Positions 52,235 through 60,847 of a stretch of 64,000 bases of DNA are shown one piece after another. Both the position numbers and the translations under genes were made by a program. The number at the start of each line of letters is the position of its first letter. The first letter of the stretch is position 1. The notes under the pieces were generated by a model, which was given only the letters and a program-made list of their open reading frames with translations, was not told where the DNA came from and searched no databases. The stretch comes from JALOOB01 sp040766655 (GTDB lineage: Bacteria > Chloroflexota > Anaerolineae > CG2-30-64-16): the NCBI GenBank assembly GCA_040766655.1, contig JAXGQB010000010.1, positions 62,001 to 126,000 of the forward strand. Direction: 5' to 3'.

Positions 52235-52258
52235 GCCCAGTTGTTTATCCGCCAGATT

Positions 52259-52286
52259 TTGACCGGCTTCGGCCCGGTGTTATAAT
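52259..52286 (+). promoter_or_regulatory. tRNA-Arg promoter
   Basis: -35 TTGACC (52259-52264), 16-bp spacer, -10 TATAAT (52281-52286), start expected about 52293, six bases before the mature tRNA 5' end. Confidence 0.85.
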
Positions 52287-52298
52287 CTCCGTACACAT

Positions 52299-52370
52299 GC
52301 CCCCATAGCTCAGTGGATAGAGCGCTAGCCTCCGGAGCTAGAAGCGTGGGTTCGAGTCCCGCTGGGGGTA
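52299..52370 (+). tRNA. tRNA-Arg (anticodon CCG)
   Basis: 72 nt. Acceptor GCCCCCA/TGGGGGT, D-arm GCTC-AGTGGATA-GAGC, anticodon arm CTAGC-CTCCGGA-GCTAG with anticodon CCG (reads CGG), variable AAGC, T-arm GTGGG-TTCGAGT-CCCGC, discriminator A. CCA is not encoded. It has its own promoter and a strong terminator at 52404. Confidence 0.95.
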
Positions 52371-52403
52371 CTTTCGATGGCGAAGGCGAATTCGACTTGG
52401 CAT

Positions 52404-52434
52404 ACGGTCCGGCGCAAGCGCCGGGCCGTTTTTT
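52404..52434 (+). terminator. Rho-independent terminator of tRNA-Arg
   Basis: ACGGTCCGGCGC (52404-52415) pairs with 52418-52429 (one G-T wobble), followed by six T residues (52429-52434). Classic intrinsic terminator. Confidence 0.9.
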
Positions 52435-52513
52435 GTGCACCATCGAGCGCGGCTGCCAGTCCCACAGGGCGGCTGCGCCGGCATCCATCGTTGGGCTGAC
52501 GAAGGAGAGAACC

Positions 52514-53506
52514 ATGAAGCTTGTTCCACTGGGCCATACCGGGGAGGTTGTGTCGGAGTTCTGCCTGGGCACCATGATGTTCGGCGCGCGCTGCGACGAG
52601 GCTGAATCCGATCGGATCCTGAGCGCGGCGCTGGACCGCGGCGTCAACTTCGTCGATACCGCGGCCATGTACGTGGACGGCGGCACCGAGGAGATCCTGG
52701 GCCGGCTGCTGCGCGGGCGGCGAGACAAGGTATTCCTCGCCACGAAGGTGCACAAGGGACTGGCGCCCGAGGACATCCGCACGAGCATTGACGACAGCCT
52801 GCGCCGGCTGCAGATGGACTACGTGGACCTCTATCTCCTGCACTGGCCGCTGAAGGGCATGCGCCCCGCCGAGATCATGGCCGCCCTGGCCGAGGTCGTG
52901 CGGAGCGGCAAGGCCCGCTATGTGGGGTGCTCGAACTTCCCCGCCTGGCTGCTGGCCCACTGCAACGCGATCGCAGCCAGGGAGGGCTGGCCGCGCCTGA
53001 TCAACAACCAGGTAGCCTACAACCTCTTCGAGCGCGGCATCGAGGTGGAGATCCTGCCCCAGGCAGTGGCTGATGGCATCGCGATCACCGCCTACCGGCC
53101 GATCGCCGAGGGCGTCCTGGCCGGACGCTACCAGGTCGGCGGACCGTTCCCCGCCGGCGCGCGCGGGGAGAGCAGCGGGCCGGTCATTGCCTGGCTGTCG
53201 CAACACGGTGACAGCATCGAGCGATTCGTTCGTTATGCGGCGGACCTTCGCGTTCCGCCCGGGGCATTGGCCCTGGCCTGGCTGCGCTACTCGCGCGGGG
53301 TGACCGCGATCATCGTGGGCGCGAGCAAGATGAGCCAGCTCGCAGATAACTTCGCCGGCTTCGAGTTCGATCTGACTGCCAGCCAATACGAAGAGGTCAC
53401 CGCGATCTTCGACACCGAGGTCCGTGAGGAAGGGCTGCAGCGGTTCCCGGGGCGCAAGAACAACTTCCCCCGGCTGCGCCGCCGGCTGGACATGCTGGAC
53501 GAATAG
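52514..53506 (+). CDS. aldo/keto reductase
   Basis: 330 residues, TIM-barrel AKR. The catalytic tetrad is visible: D48 and Y53 (VDTAAMYVDGG), K78 (ATKVH), H110 (LLHWP). NADP-binding end AIIVGASKMSQLADN is present. ATG 52514 follows AAGGAGAG. Such AKR11/12-like proteins reduce sugar aldehydes or ketones with NADPH; substrate unknown. Stand-alone gene between the tRNA terminator and the RNase-like gene. Confidence 0.9.
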   Translation: MKLVPLGHTGEVVSEFCLGTMMFGARCDEAESDRILSAALDRGVNFVDTAAMYVDGGTEEILGRLLRGRRDKVFLATKVHKGLAPEDIRTSIDDSLRRLQMDYVDLYLLHWPLKGMRPAEIMAALAEVVRSGKARYVGCSNFPAWLLAHCNAIAAREGWPRLINNQVAYNLFERGIEVEILPQAVADGIAITAYRPIAEGVLAGRYQVGGPFPAGARGESSGPVIAWLSQHGDSIERFVRYAADLRVPPGALALAWLRYSRGVTAIIVGASKMSQLADNFAGFEFDLTASQYEEVTAIFDTEVREEGLQRFPGRKNNFPRLRRRLDMLDE

Positions 53507-53634
53507 AACGAGTGGGTGTTCGTGGGTGGTCGGCCAGCCACGGGCCTCGATTTCAATCAGGGCTACAGATACGGCGGGCGCGAGACGTTATGCTGTCGGT
53601 AGAGTTTGATTCACAGTGATGGAGGAGGGAGTTC

Positions 53635-55041
53635 ATGCGGATTACATTTCACGGAGCGGCCAGGGAAGTCACCGGGTCCATGCATCTCATCGAGGTCAAC
53701 GACAGGCGCATCCTGCTGGACACGGGCCTGTACCAGGGCCGGCGGGACGAGACCTACCAGCGCAACCTCAACTTTCCCTTTGACCCCAAGACCATCGACG
53801 CGGTGGTCCTGACCCATGCCCATATCGATCACTCAGGCAACCTTCCGAACCTGGTGAAGCAGGGCTTCCGCGGCAACATCTGGTGCACCGCAGCAACGCG
53901 CAACCTGAGCGTCTACATGCTGATGGACAGCGGCCACATCCAGGAAACGGACGTCGTGTACGTCAATAAGAAGCGGCGTAAGGACAACCTGCCGCCCATC
54001 GAGCCGCTCTACACGCGCCAGGATGCACAGGCGAGCCTCTCGCACTTCTTCAGCGTCGGGCTGGAGCGCCCGTTCCTCGTCGCGGATGGCGTCGAGGCGA
54101 CGTTCCACAATGCCGGCCACATCCTCGGTTCGGCCTGGGTGGCGCTGGAGATTCGTGAGTTTTCCACGGGCAAGCAATGGCGCCTGATCTTCAGCGGAGA
54201 TGTCGGCCGCCCCGGAATGGCTATCCTGAAGGATCCCGCGCTGCCGGACGCCGCGGACATCCTGATTCTGGAGAGCACCTACGGCTCGCGACTGCATCCG
54301 ACGCGCGGGGAAGCGCGGAAGGAGCTCCGGGATGTGGTGCGCGAGACGGTGCGGCGACGCGGCAAGGTGATTATTCCCTCGTTTGCCGTGGGGCGCACGC
54401 AGGAGCTCGTCTACACGCTCAACCAGCTCGAGGCGGACGGCGACATTCCCACGCTGCCGATCTACGTGGACAGCCCCCTGGCGGTCAACGCGACCGAGGT
54501 GTTCCGCCTCCATCCGGAGGAGTGGGATGAAGAGGTGGCGACTTTCCTCAAGGAAGAGGGCCGCCGCAACCCGTTCGATGCGACGCACGTGGAGTACGTG
54601 CGCGATGTGGTCCGGAGCAAGAAGCTCAACTACCTGAAGGAATCGGCCATCATCATCAGCGCCAACGGCATGGCTGAGAACGGGCGCATCCTGCATCACC
54701 TCAAGAACAACATCGAGGAGCCGGAGAACACGATCCTGATCGTCAGCTTCCAGGCCGAGCATACCCTGGGCAGAAAACTGGCGAGCGGCGCGCGTCGCGT
54801 GAAGATCTTCGGCGAGGAATACGATGTACGGGCCAGGGTTCAGAGCATCGAGGGGTATTCGGCCCACGCAGATCAGGCCGAGCTGCTGGCCTGGGCGCGG
54901 CCGCTGGACCGGAAGAGACTTCAGCAGGCCTTCCTGGTGCACGGAGAGAAGGTGCCGGCTGAGACGCTGGCCGACAAGCTGCGGGGCGAAGGCGTGCGCA
55001 ACGTCACGGTGCCCGAGCTCGGCCAGGTGTTTGAGTTCTAA
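53635..55041 (+). CDS. beta-CASP metallo-beta-lactamase RNase (CPSF-like)
   Basis: 468 residues. HAHIDHSG (H61, H63, D65, H66) and NAGHILGSA are metal motifs of the MBL core; SGDVGRPGMAI supplies the Asp; the beta-CASP insert has ESTYGSRLHP, SFAVGRTQELVY and SANGMAENGR; the RMMBL end is EGYSAHADQAELLAW and FLVHGE. The family comprises CPSF-73/YsH1-like exo/endoribonucleases common in bacteria. Substrate RNA unknown. GGAGGAGGGAG precedes the ATG. Confidence 0.93.
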   Translation: MRITFHGAAREVTGSMHLIEVNDRRILLDTGLYQGRRDETYQRNLNFPFDPKTIDAVVLTHAHIDHSGNLPNLVKQGFRGNIWCTAATRNLSVYMLMDSGHIQETDVVYVNKKRRKDNLPPIEPLYTRQDAQASLSHFFSVGLERPFLVADGVEATFHNAGHILGSAWVALEIREFSTGKQWRLIFSGDVGRPGMAILKDPALPDAADILILESTYGSRLHPTRGEARKELRDVVRETVRRRGKVIIPSFAVGRTQELVYTLNQLEADGDIPTLPIYVDSPLAVNATEVFRLHPEEWDEEVATFLKEEGRRNPFDATHVEYVRDVVRSKKLNYLKESAIIISANGMAENGRILHHLKNNIEEPENTILIVSFQAEHTLGRKLASGARRVKIFGEEYDVRARVQSIEGYSAHADQAELLAWARPLDRKRLQQAFLVHGEKVPAETLADKLRGEGVRNVTVPELGQVFEF

Positions 55042-55069
55042 ACTGGGCGTAGACCCATAACGACGGAAA

Positions 55070-55114
55070 AGCTCCGAGGTCGTGCCAACCTTTGGTTGGC
55101 ACGACCTCGGAGCT
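55070..55114. terminator. 20-bp-stem bidirectional terminator
   Basis: AGCTCCGAGGTCGTGCCAAC (55070-55089) pairs perfectly with 55095-55114 around CTTTG. AAAA precedes and TATCCTTTATT follows. It lies between the convergent MBL and SH3 genes and can serve both. Confidence 0.8.
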
Positions 55115-55119
55115 ATCCT

Positions 55120-55923
55120 TTATTCCACCGGCGTCAGCCAGCGCGTCGTGCCATCCCCTTCGGCCGCCCAGCCCTTGACCGTGTCGCTGTCCAGCTCCCA
55201 CCAGGTGAAGTTGTCGAGCTGCAGCGGCCCGCCCTTCACGGTGAAGAGGGTGCCGCGCGGCACCTTGGCCACTGCGCGCGCGTTGCGGCCGGCATCGATC
55301 CGGACGGTGAGGAGCTGGTTCGATTCGGTGGTCACCTGAACGCGGTCGCCCGTCGCGATGGCGCGGTCCACCAGCTTCATGCCTTCGCGGGCCGGCGTCG
55401 GCGCAGCCGAGACCGCCTCTTCCAGGCGCAGCCACGGATCATCTGCCGGGCCTGCAGCCACCCAGCCCGCCACACCGCTGCTGTTGTCGATGCGATACCA
55501 GTCGTAGTTGTCTGCCTGGGTGGGTCCTTCCAATACGGTCACCACGGCATTCGCGCCGAGCCGGCCGACTTGCTTGGCGCCGGCAGATGCCGCCTCGCGC
55601 ACGTTGAGCCCGCCCGTGGCAAGGACGCGCGCCTGGCTCGGGGCCGGCGTGGCGGTTGAGGCCGGGGTGGGCGTTATCTCCGCGGGTTGCGTGGGTGCGA
55701 TGGTCGGCGCCTCGGTCGGTTCGGCAGTGGGCGCCGGGGGCGCCGTGGCCTCAGCCGGCGCCGCCCCTGCGTCAGTCGTGGCGGTGGGAGTGACGCGCAC
55801 CTGGAATCCGCCGCACGCCAGCGACGTGGCAAGCACCAAAATCAGGGGGAAGAGCAGGCACGCTTGCGGTAGCAAGCACGCCCACCTTCTCCTTGAAGGA
55901 GCAGTCTCGAGTTGTGGTTGCAT
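55120..55923 (-). CDS. SH3-domain lipoprotein
   Basis: 267 residues. Lipoprotein signal with lipobox SLAC (Cys37), an Ala/Pro/Thr/Glu linker to about residue 95, then two bacterial SH3-like domains: GLNVREAASAGAKQVGRL...YDWYRIDNSSGVAGWVA and the weaker TVRIDAGRNARAVAKVPRGT...WWELDSDTVKGWAAEG. SH3b lipoproteins bind cell-wall or surface ligands. Ends 6 nt from the terminator; starts upstream of argS's end by 20 nt and may share its transcript. Confidence 0.85.
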   Translation of the reverse strand: MQPQLETAPSRRRWACLLPQACLLFPLILVLATSLACGGFQVRVTPTATTDAGAAPAEATAPPAPTAEPTEAPTIAPTQPAEITPTPASTATPAPSQARVLATGGLNVREAASAGAKQVGRLGANAVVTVLEGPTQADNYDWYRIDNSSGVAGWVAAGPADDPWLRLEEAVSAAPTPAREGMKLVDRAIATGDRVQVTTESNQLLTVRIDAGRNARAVAKVPRGTLFTVKGGPLQLDNFTWWELDSDTVKGWAAEGDGTTRWLTPVE

Positions 55924-55943
55924 GGTAATAGCCTGTTCAGAGC

Positions 55944-57623
55944 CTACATGGACTCAGGAGCCGTCACGCCCAACAGCCCAAGCACCGTGGCAAAGACCGC
56001 CTTGGTGGCTGCCACGAGGCGCAGGCGTGCGCGGCTGAGTTCGGTGTCCGCAGGGTCGGAAGAGAGGACCCGGCAGTCACGGTAGAATGCGTGGAAGACG
56101 GCGGCCAGCTCCTGCGCGTAGAACGCCAGGTTGTGCGGTGCAAGCTGTATGGCCGCCTTTTCGACGATCTCGGGCAGCTCGGCAATCTTGCGCAGCAGGG
56201 TCATCTCAGACGGATGCCCGAGCAGGGCCAGGTCGCCGTTCGCCCACGATGCATGTTCGAAGCCGCGCTCTGCCGCAGTGCGCAGGATGCTGGCCATCCG
56301 GGCATGGGCATATTGCACGTAGAAAACCGGATTCTCGTCGTTCTGTTGCACGGCAAGATTCAGGTCGAAATCGATGACCGTTTGGTTCGACCGCGTCAGA
56401 AGCAGGAAGCGAACCGCGTCCGCCCCGACCTCGTCCACCACCTCGTCGATGGTGATGATGTCGCCCGAACGCTTCGAGAGCTTGACTTCCTTCCCGTCGC
56501 GGTAGAGCCGCACCATGTCGTAGAGCAGGATATCCAGCCGCTGCGGGTCCAGCCCTAAGGCCTGCATCAGGTAGGGCATCCGCCGCGCCTGGTTCTGGTG
56601 GTCCACCGCCCAGATGTCGACCACGCGGTCGAACCCGCGCAGGACGAACTTGTTATAGTGATAGGCCACGTCCGAGGCATAGTAGCCCGGCTGGCCGCTC
56701 GAACGCACCAGCACCTCATCCCGGTCCGCGCCGTACTCGGAGGTGAGCAGCCATTCTGCGCCGTCGCGCACGGTGGTTCGGTTCGCTCCTCGCAGTGACG
56801 TCATTACCCGGTCGAACGTTCCGTCCTCGTACAGGCTCTTCTCCGAGAACCAGCAGTCGAAATGGATGCGCAGCTTGTCTGCCGCCGCGCGGATCCACTC
56901 CATCACGAGGTCGAGGCCGATCTGGCTCAGCGCGGCGATGGCCGCCTCCTCGTCCGCGTGCAGGAAGCGGTCGCCGTGTTCCGCGGCCACGCGCTGCGCC
57001 AGGTCGACCATGTACGTCCCCTGGTAATGGTGGGCTTCCAGCGGTGCGTCCTGCCCGTGGGCCCGCCGGTAGCGCCGCCAGAGTGTCTCCGCAAAGGTGC
57101 GCATCTGGGTGCCGGCATCGTTGAGGTAATACTCGCGCTGCACGACCCAGCCAGCGGCCTCGAGCACCCGCGCGACGCTGTCGCCCAGCACCGCATTGCG
57201 CGCGGAGCCCATGTGGAGCGGCCCCGTGGGATTGGCGCTGATGAACTCCACCTGGCACGTGTGGCCGTGGCCCAGATCCACGTTGCCGTAGCTGGTCGCA
57301 TCGGCCTCGATCTGGGGGATCAACCCGGTCAGCCAGTCGTCTGCCAGGCGAAAATTGATGAAGCCGGGGGGCAGCACCTCGACCGCCGCGATCGCGGCGG
57401 CGGCGGGCATATGCCTGGCCACGGCCTCTGCGATGGCCAGCGGGGCCATGCGGGCCAGCTTGGCGCTCTGCATGGCAACTGACGACGCATAGTCGCCGTG
57501 CCTGGCATCCTTTGGCCGGCCGATCTCGATCGGTGGCAGGTCGAATGGCGGCAGGTCGCCCGCGGCTTGGGCTGCCTGCAGTGCAGCAATGACGAGATCA
57601 GCAATCTGGTTGCGTACGAGCAC
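55944..57623 (-). CDS. argS: arginyl-tRNA synthetase
   Basis: 559 residues, class Ia. N-terminal additional domain (KDARHGDYASSVAMQSAKLA), HIGH motif as HMGS in NPTGPLHMGSARNAVLGDS (about 137), KMSKS as KLSKRSG (about 381), and the C-terminal DALR anticodon-binding domain. GTG 57623 chosen: GGAGAG lies 9 nt upstream and NQIADLVIAAL begins the conserved domain; upstream in-frame codons lie in the polA end. Follows polA by 25 nt, likely cotranscribed. A cognate tRNA-Arg(CCG) lies 3.6 kb away, probably by chance. Confidence 0.96.
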   Translation of the reverse strand: MLVRNQIADLVIAALQAAQAAGDLPPFDLPPIEIGRPKDARHGDYASSVAMQSAKLARMAPLAIAEAVARHMPAAAAIAAVEVLPPGFINFRLADDWLTGLIPQIEADATSYGNVDLGHGHTCQVEFISANPTGPLHMGSARNAVLGDSVARVLEAAGWVVQREYYLNDAGTQMRTFAETLWRRYRRAHGQDAPLEAHHYQGTYMVDLAQRVAAEHGDRFLHADEEAAIAALSQIGLDLVMEWIRAAADKLRIHFDCWFSEKSLYEDGTFDRVMTSLRGANRTTVRDGAEWLLTSEYGADRDEVLVRSSGQPGYYASDVAYHYNKFVLRGFDRVVDIWAVDHQNQARRMPYLMQALGLDPQRLDILLYDMVRLYRDGKEVKLSKRSGDIITIDEVVDEVGADAVRFLLLTRSNQTVIDFDLNLAVQQNDENPVFYVQYAHARMASILRTAAERGFEHASWANGDLALLGHPSEMTLLRKIAELPEIVEKAAIQLAPHNLAFYAQELAAVFHAFYRDCRVLSSDPADTELSRARLRLVAATKAVFATVLGLLGVTAPESM

Positions 57624-57648
57624 GATAGAACTCTCCGGCTGGGTTGCT

Positions 57649-60480
57649 TTACGGGATGATGGGGCTTTGGTCGAACCAGTTCGGGCCAAATTCCATGTCG
57701 ACCTTGAGGGGCGCGTCAAGGTCGTAGGCGTCTTCCATCGTCTCCTTGACCAGCGCAGCCACGGCCTGTACTTCGCCTTCAGGCGTCTCCAGGACCAACT
57801 CGTCGTGCACCTGCAGTGTCATGCGCGCGGCCAGTCCTGCGGATCTCAGGCGCCCGTGCAGGGCGATCATGGCAAGCTTGATGATGTCGGCCGCTGTGCC
57901 CTGGATCGGATGGTTGATGGCCGCGCGTTCCGCGGCCTGGCGCAGGTTGTAGGCCGCGGCCGAGGTGGCGGTCGTCTTCAGCACCGGGAAGTAGCGCCGG
58001 CGGCCCAGCAGTGTCTCAACGTAGCCCTGCTCGCGCGCCAGCGCCTGCGTCTCTTCGATATAACGTTTGACGCCCGGATAGGTGGCGAAGTAACGCGCCA
58101 TGAAGTCGCTGGCCTCCGCCCGGCTCAGGCCTGTCCGCTGCGCAAGCCCGAACGGCGTCACGCCGTAGGACGTCGCAAAGTTCATCATCTTGGCGACCGC
58201 GCGCTGGGCCTTGGTCACCTGGCTCAGCGCAACGCCGTACACCTTTGCCGCCGCGCTGGCGTGGATGTCCTCGTCCCGCGCGAACGCGGCCAGCATGTAT
58301 TCGTCCCGGGTGATGTGGGCCAGGATGCGCAGCTCAACCTGCGAGTAGTCGGCCGACAGCAGGACCCACCCCGGCTCCGCGATGAACGCCTTGCGGATTT
58401 CCCGCCCGATGTCGGACCGGATCGGAATGTTCTGCAGGTTCGGGTTGCTGGAGCTCAGTCGTCCCGTCTCCGCGCCCGTCTGGTTGAACGACGTGTGCAC
58501 GCGGCCGGTCGTCGGGTTGACCAGCCCGGGCAGCGCGTCGACGTACGTGCCGATCAGCTTGGCAAGCTGGCGCTGTTCCAGGATCAGGCCGATGATCTCG
58601 TGGCGTCCGCGCAGCCCTTCCAGCACGTCCGCCGCGGTCGAGTATGCGCCCGATTGCGTCTTCTTCAGCCCCTCTGTGGGCAGGCCGAGCTTGCCGAACA
58701 GGATGTCGGCGAGTTGCTGCGTTGAATTGACGTTGAACGCCAGCCCCGCGATCTCCTGGATCTCCCGCTCCAGCTTGCGCATCCGCGCGGTCAGCTCCAC
58801 CGACATCTGGCGCAGAAAGTCGCTGTCGATCAGGACCCCCGTCCGCTCCATGTCGACCAGCACCGGCACGAGGGGCATCTCCACGTTGCGGAGCAGGTTG
58901 TCGAGCCCTTTTTCGGTCACCTCGGGCAGTAGCACCTGGGCCAGCTGCAGCGTCATGGCCGCATCTGCACCCGCATACGCGCCGGCCGTGGCCGCGGGCA
59001 CCTGGTCCATCGTGATCTGGTTCTTTCCTGTGCCGATCAGCTCGGTGATGCGCGTCATCTCGGTCTTGAGCCGCGTCCACACCAGGTCCTTCAGCCCCAG
59101 TCCGCGCAGCCCGGGATCGATCAGCCACGCGGCGATCATGGTGTCGACGAGGGGGCCTTCGACGGGCAGCTCGTAACGCGCCAGCATGCCGATATCGTAG
59201 GAGGCGTTGTGCGCAACCTTTTCGATCTCGGGGTCCTTGAAGGCAGGCGCCAACGCGTCGCGCACCATCGCCCACGTCAGGTTGTTCGTGTCGGTGTGAC
59301 CGATGGGGATATACGCCGCCTCATCGTGTTCCGGCCCCCAGGCTAACGCCAACCCCACCAGCGCGGCCGAGTAGGGATCGGTGCCTGTGGTCTCCGTGTC
59401 GAACGCGAACTGGGGTGCACCGGACAGGTGCTCCGCCACGCGGTCCAAATCTTCGGCTGTCAGCACCAGCAGGGACGATTCCTCGCCGGCCGGCATCACA
59501 GCCGCACCCTGCGGGCCTGCTGCGGGGGAGGGCAGTTTCTCGTCTGCGAAGAGCGCCATCTGGCCGCCGCCCGCTTCCTGTTGGGCAGCAGCCGCACCCG
59601 CTTCCGGAGCCGGGAGTTCGACCGGCGGCAGCTTCTCGGCCAGGGACCGGAAGGCCAGTTCTTGGAACAGGGCCACGGCCTTGTCCCGGTCGTACTGCCG
59701 CGTGCGGCACGCCTCGAGGTCGAGGTTGACCGGCACATCCGTGATGATCTGCCCCAGCGTGCGGCTGAGCTCGGCGTCGGCCCTGCCTGCCTCCAGCGCG
59801 TTCTTCGCGCGCGGCGGCGTGACCTCGTCCAGCGCCGCGTAGACCGCATCCAGCGTGCCGAAGCGCTGCAGGAGATCGGTCGCGCCCTTCTCGCCGATGC
59901 CCTTGACGCCGGGGATGTTGTCCGATTTGTCGCCTAGCAGCGCCTTGTAATCGACCAACTGATCCGGGGCCAGCCCGTACTTTGTACGCACCGACTCAGG
60001 CGTGTAGAGGATGATGTCAGAGAAAGAGCGGCCCGAGGTCAGGACGTGGATGTGATCGGTGACGACTTGCAGGATGTCGCGGTCGCCGGTGACGATCAGC
60101 GTGTCGACGCCCTTCGCCTCGGCCTGCCTGGCCAGCGTGGCCAGCACGTCGTCCGCCTCAAACCCGTCCTTGGTGAAGATCGGGATGTTCAGCGCAGTGA
60201 CGACTTCCTTGATCCGTTCGACCTGGGTGTGAAGCTCGTCGGGGGTGCGTTCGCGGTGGCCCTTGTACGCCTCGTACATGTCGTGGCGGAACGTCCGGCC
60301 TACATCGAACGCCACGGCAACGTATTCCGGCTGGTGTTCGCGCAGCACGTTCAGCAACATGCTGGTAAAGCCGTAGACCGCGTTGGTCAGCTCGCCGGTG
60401 GGCGCGCTCATATCTGGCGGCAGCGCATGAAATGCGCGAAATGCCAGGCTATGGCCGTCGATCAGGACGAGCTTCGGCAT
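57649..60480 (-). CDS. polA: DNA polymerase I
   Basis: 943 residues with all three domains. 5'-3' exonuclease (KLVLIDGHSLAFRAFHALPP, GVKGIGEKGATDLLQ); 3'-5' exonuclease with FDTETTGTDPYSAALVGLAL retaining the DxE metal site, so proofreading may be active; polymerase with motif A ADYSQVELRILAH (about 713), the O-helix region RAVAKMMNFATSYG and motif C QVHDELVLE (about 892). Functions in gap filling and Okazaki fragment processing. Starts 4 nt after the small upstream gene. Confidence 0.97.
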   Translation of the reverse strand: MPKLVLIDGHSLAFRAFHALPPDMSAPTGELTNAVYGFTSMLLNVLREHQPEYVAVAFDVGRTFRHDMYEAYKGHRERTPDELHTQVERIKEVVTALNIPIFTKDGFEADDVLATLARQAEAKGVDTLIVTGDRDILQVVTDHIHVLTSGRSFSDIILYTPESVRTKYGLAPDQLVDYKALLGDKSDNIPGVKGIGEKGATDLLQRFGTLDAVYAALDEVTPPRAKNALEAGRADAELSRTLGQIITDVPVNLDLEACRTRQYDRDKAVALFQELAFRSLAEKLPPVELPAPEAGAAAAQQEAGGGQMALFADEKLPSPAAGPQGAAVMPAGEESSLLVLTAEDLDRVAEHLSGAPQFAFDTETTGTDPYSAALVGLALAWGPEHDEAAYIPIGHTDTNNLTWAMVRDALAPAFKDPEIEKVAHNASYDIGMLARYELPVEGPLVDTMIAAWLIDPGLRGLGLKDLVWTRLKTEMTRITELIGTGKNQITMDQVPAATAGAYAGADAAMTLQLAQVLLPEVTEKGLDNLLRNVEMPLVPVLVDMERTGVLIDSDFLRQMSVELTARMRKLEREIQEIAGLAFNVNSTQQLADILFGKLGLPTEGLKKTQSGAYSTAADVLEGLRGRHEIIGLILEQRQLAKLIGTYVDALPGLVNPTTGRVHTSFNQTGAETGRLSSSNPNLQNIPIRSDIGREIRKAFIAEPGWVLLSADYSQVELRILAHITRDEYMLAAFARDEDIHASAAAKVYGVALSQVTKAQRAVAKMMNFATSYGVTPFGLAQRTGLSRAEASDFMARYFATYPGVKRYIEETQALAREQGYVETLLGRRRYFPVLKTTATSAAAYNLRQAAERAAINHPIQGTAADIIKLAMIALHGRLRSAGLAARMTLQVHDELVLETPEGEVQAVAALVKETMEDAYDLDAPLKVDMEFGPNWFDQSPIIP

Positions 60481-60484
60481 GGCG

Positions 60485-60730
60485 TTACCTGGGATCGGGC
60501 TTTCGATAGTGACCCTTCGGCGGCTTGAACCGCTGCACCGTGATCTTGCCTTCGTTGATCAGCGCGTTCACATGATGGTGCTCCAGCGCACAATCCGTGA
60601 CGCGGACGGTGCGGCCCGCGTCCAGGCGCAGGTTGCCGCTGTCCAGATCCAACAGGTAATTCTCGCCGGTGACGTTGGTCAGTTCGACGATATCCTTGTT
60701 CTTCCACGTGATGGGCAGGCGATCAGACAT
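60485..60730 (-). CDS. small conserved-looking protein of unknown function upstream of polA
   Basis: 81 residues: MSDRLPITWKNKDIVELTNV, then LLDLDSGNLRLDAGRTVRVT and a basic end FKPPKGHYRKPDPR. Looks like a compact beta-rich domain with a basic tail; no family recognised. It is first in the operon with polA and argS, ends 4 nt before polA, and has its own consensus promoter, so it is very probably real. A nucleic-acid-related role is only a guess from the company and charge. Confidence 0.7.
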   Translation of the reverse strand: MSDRLPITWKNKDIVELTNVTGENYLLDLDSGNLRLDAGRTVRVTDCALEHHHVNALINEGKITVQRFKPPKGHYRKPDPR

Positions 60731-60763
60731 AGATGTGTCTCCATCTCAACGAGCAGTGGAGCT

Positions 60764-60792
60764 ATTCTAACCGCGCGCAGCCGATTAGTCAA
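60764..60792 (-). promoter_or_regulatory. promoter of the small gene-polA-argS operon
   Basis: Minus strand: -35 TTGACT (60787-60792), 17-bp spacer, -10 TAGAAT (60764-60769). Start about 60757, leader about 26 nt. Confidence 0.8.
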
Positions 60793-60847
60793 CGCGTGAG
60801 GGGCGAAGGTTGGGATGGAGACCAGGGCGGCCTCCATCCCGGCGGGT

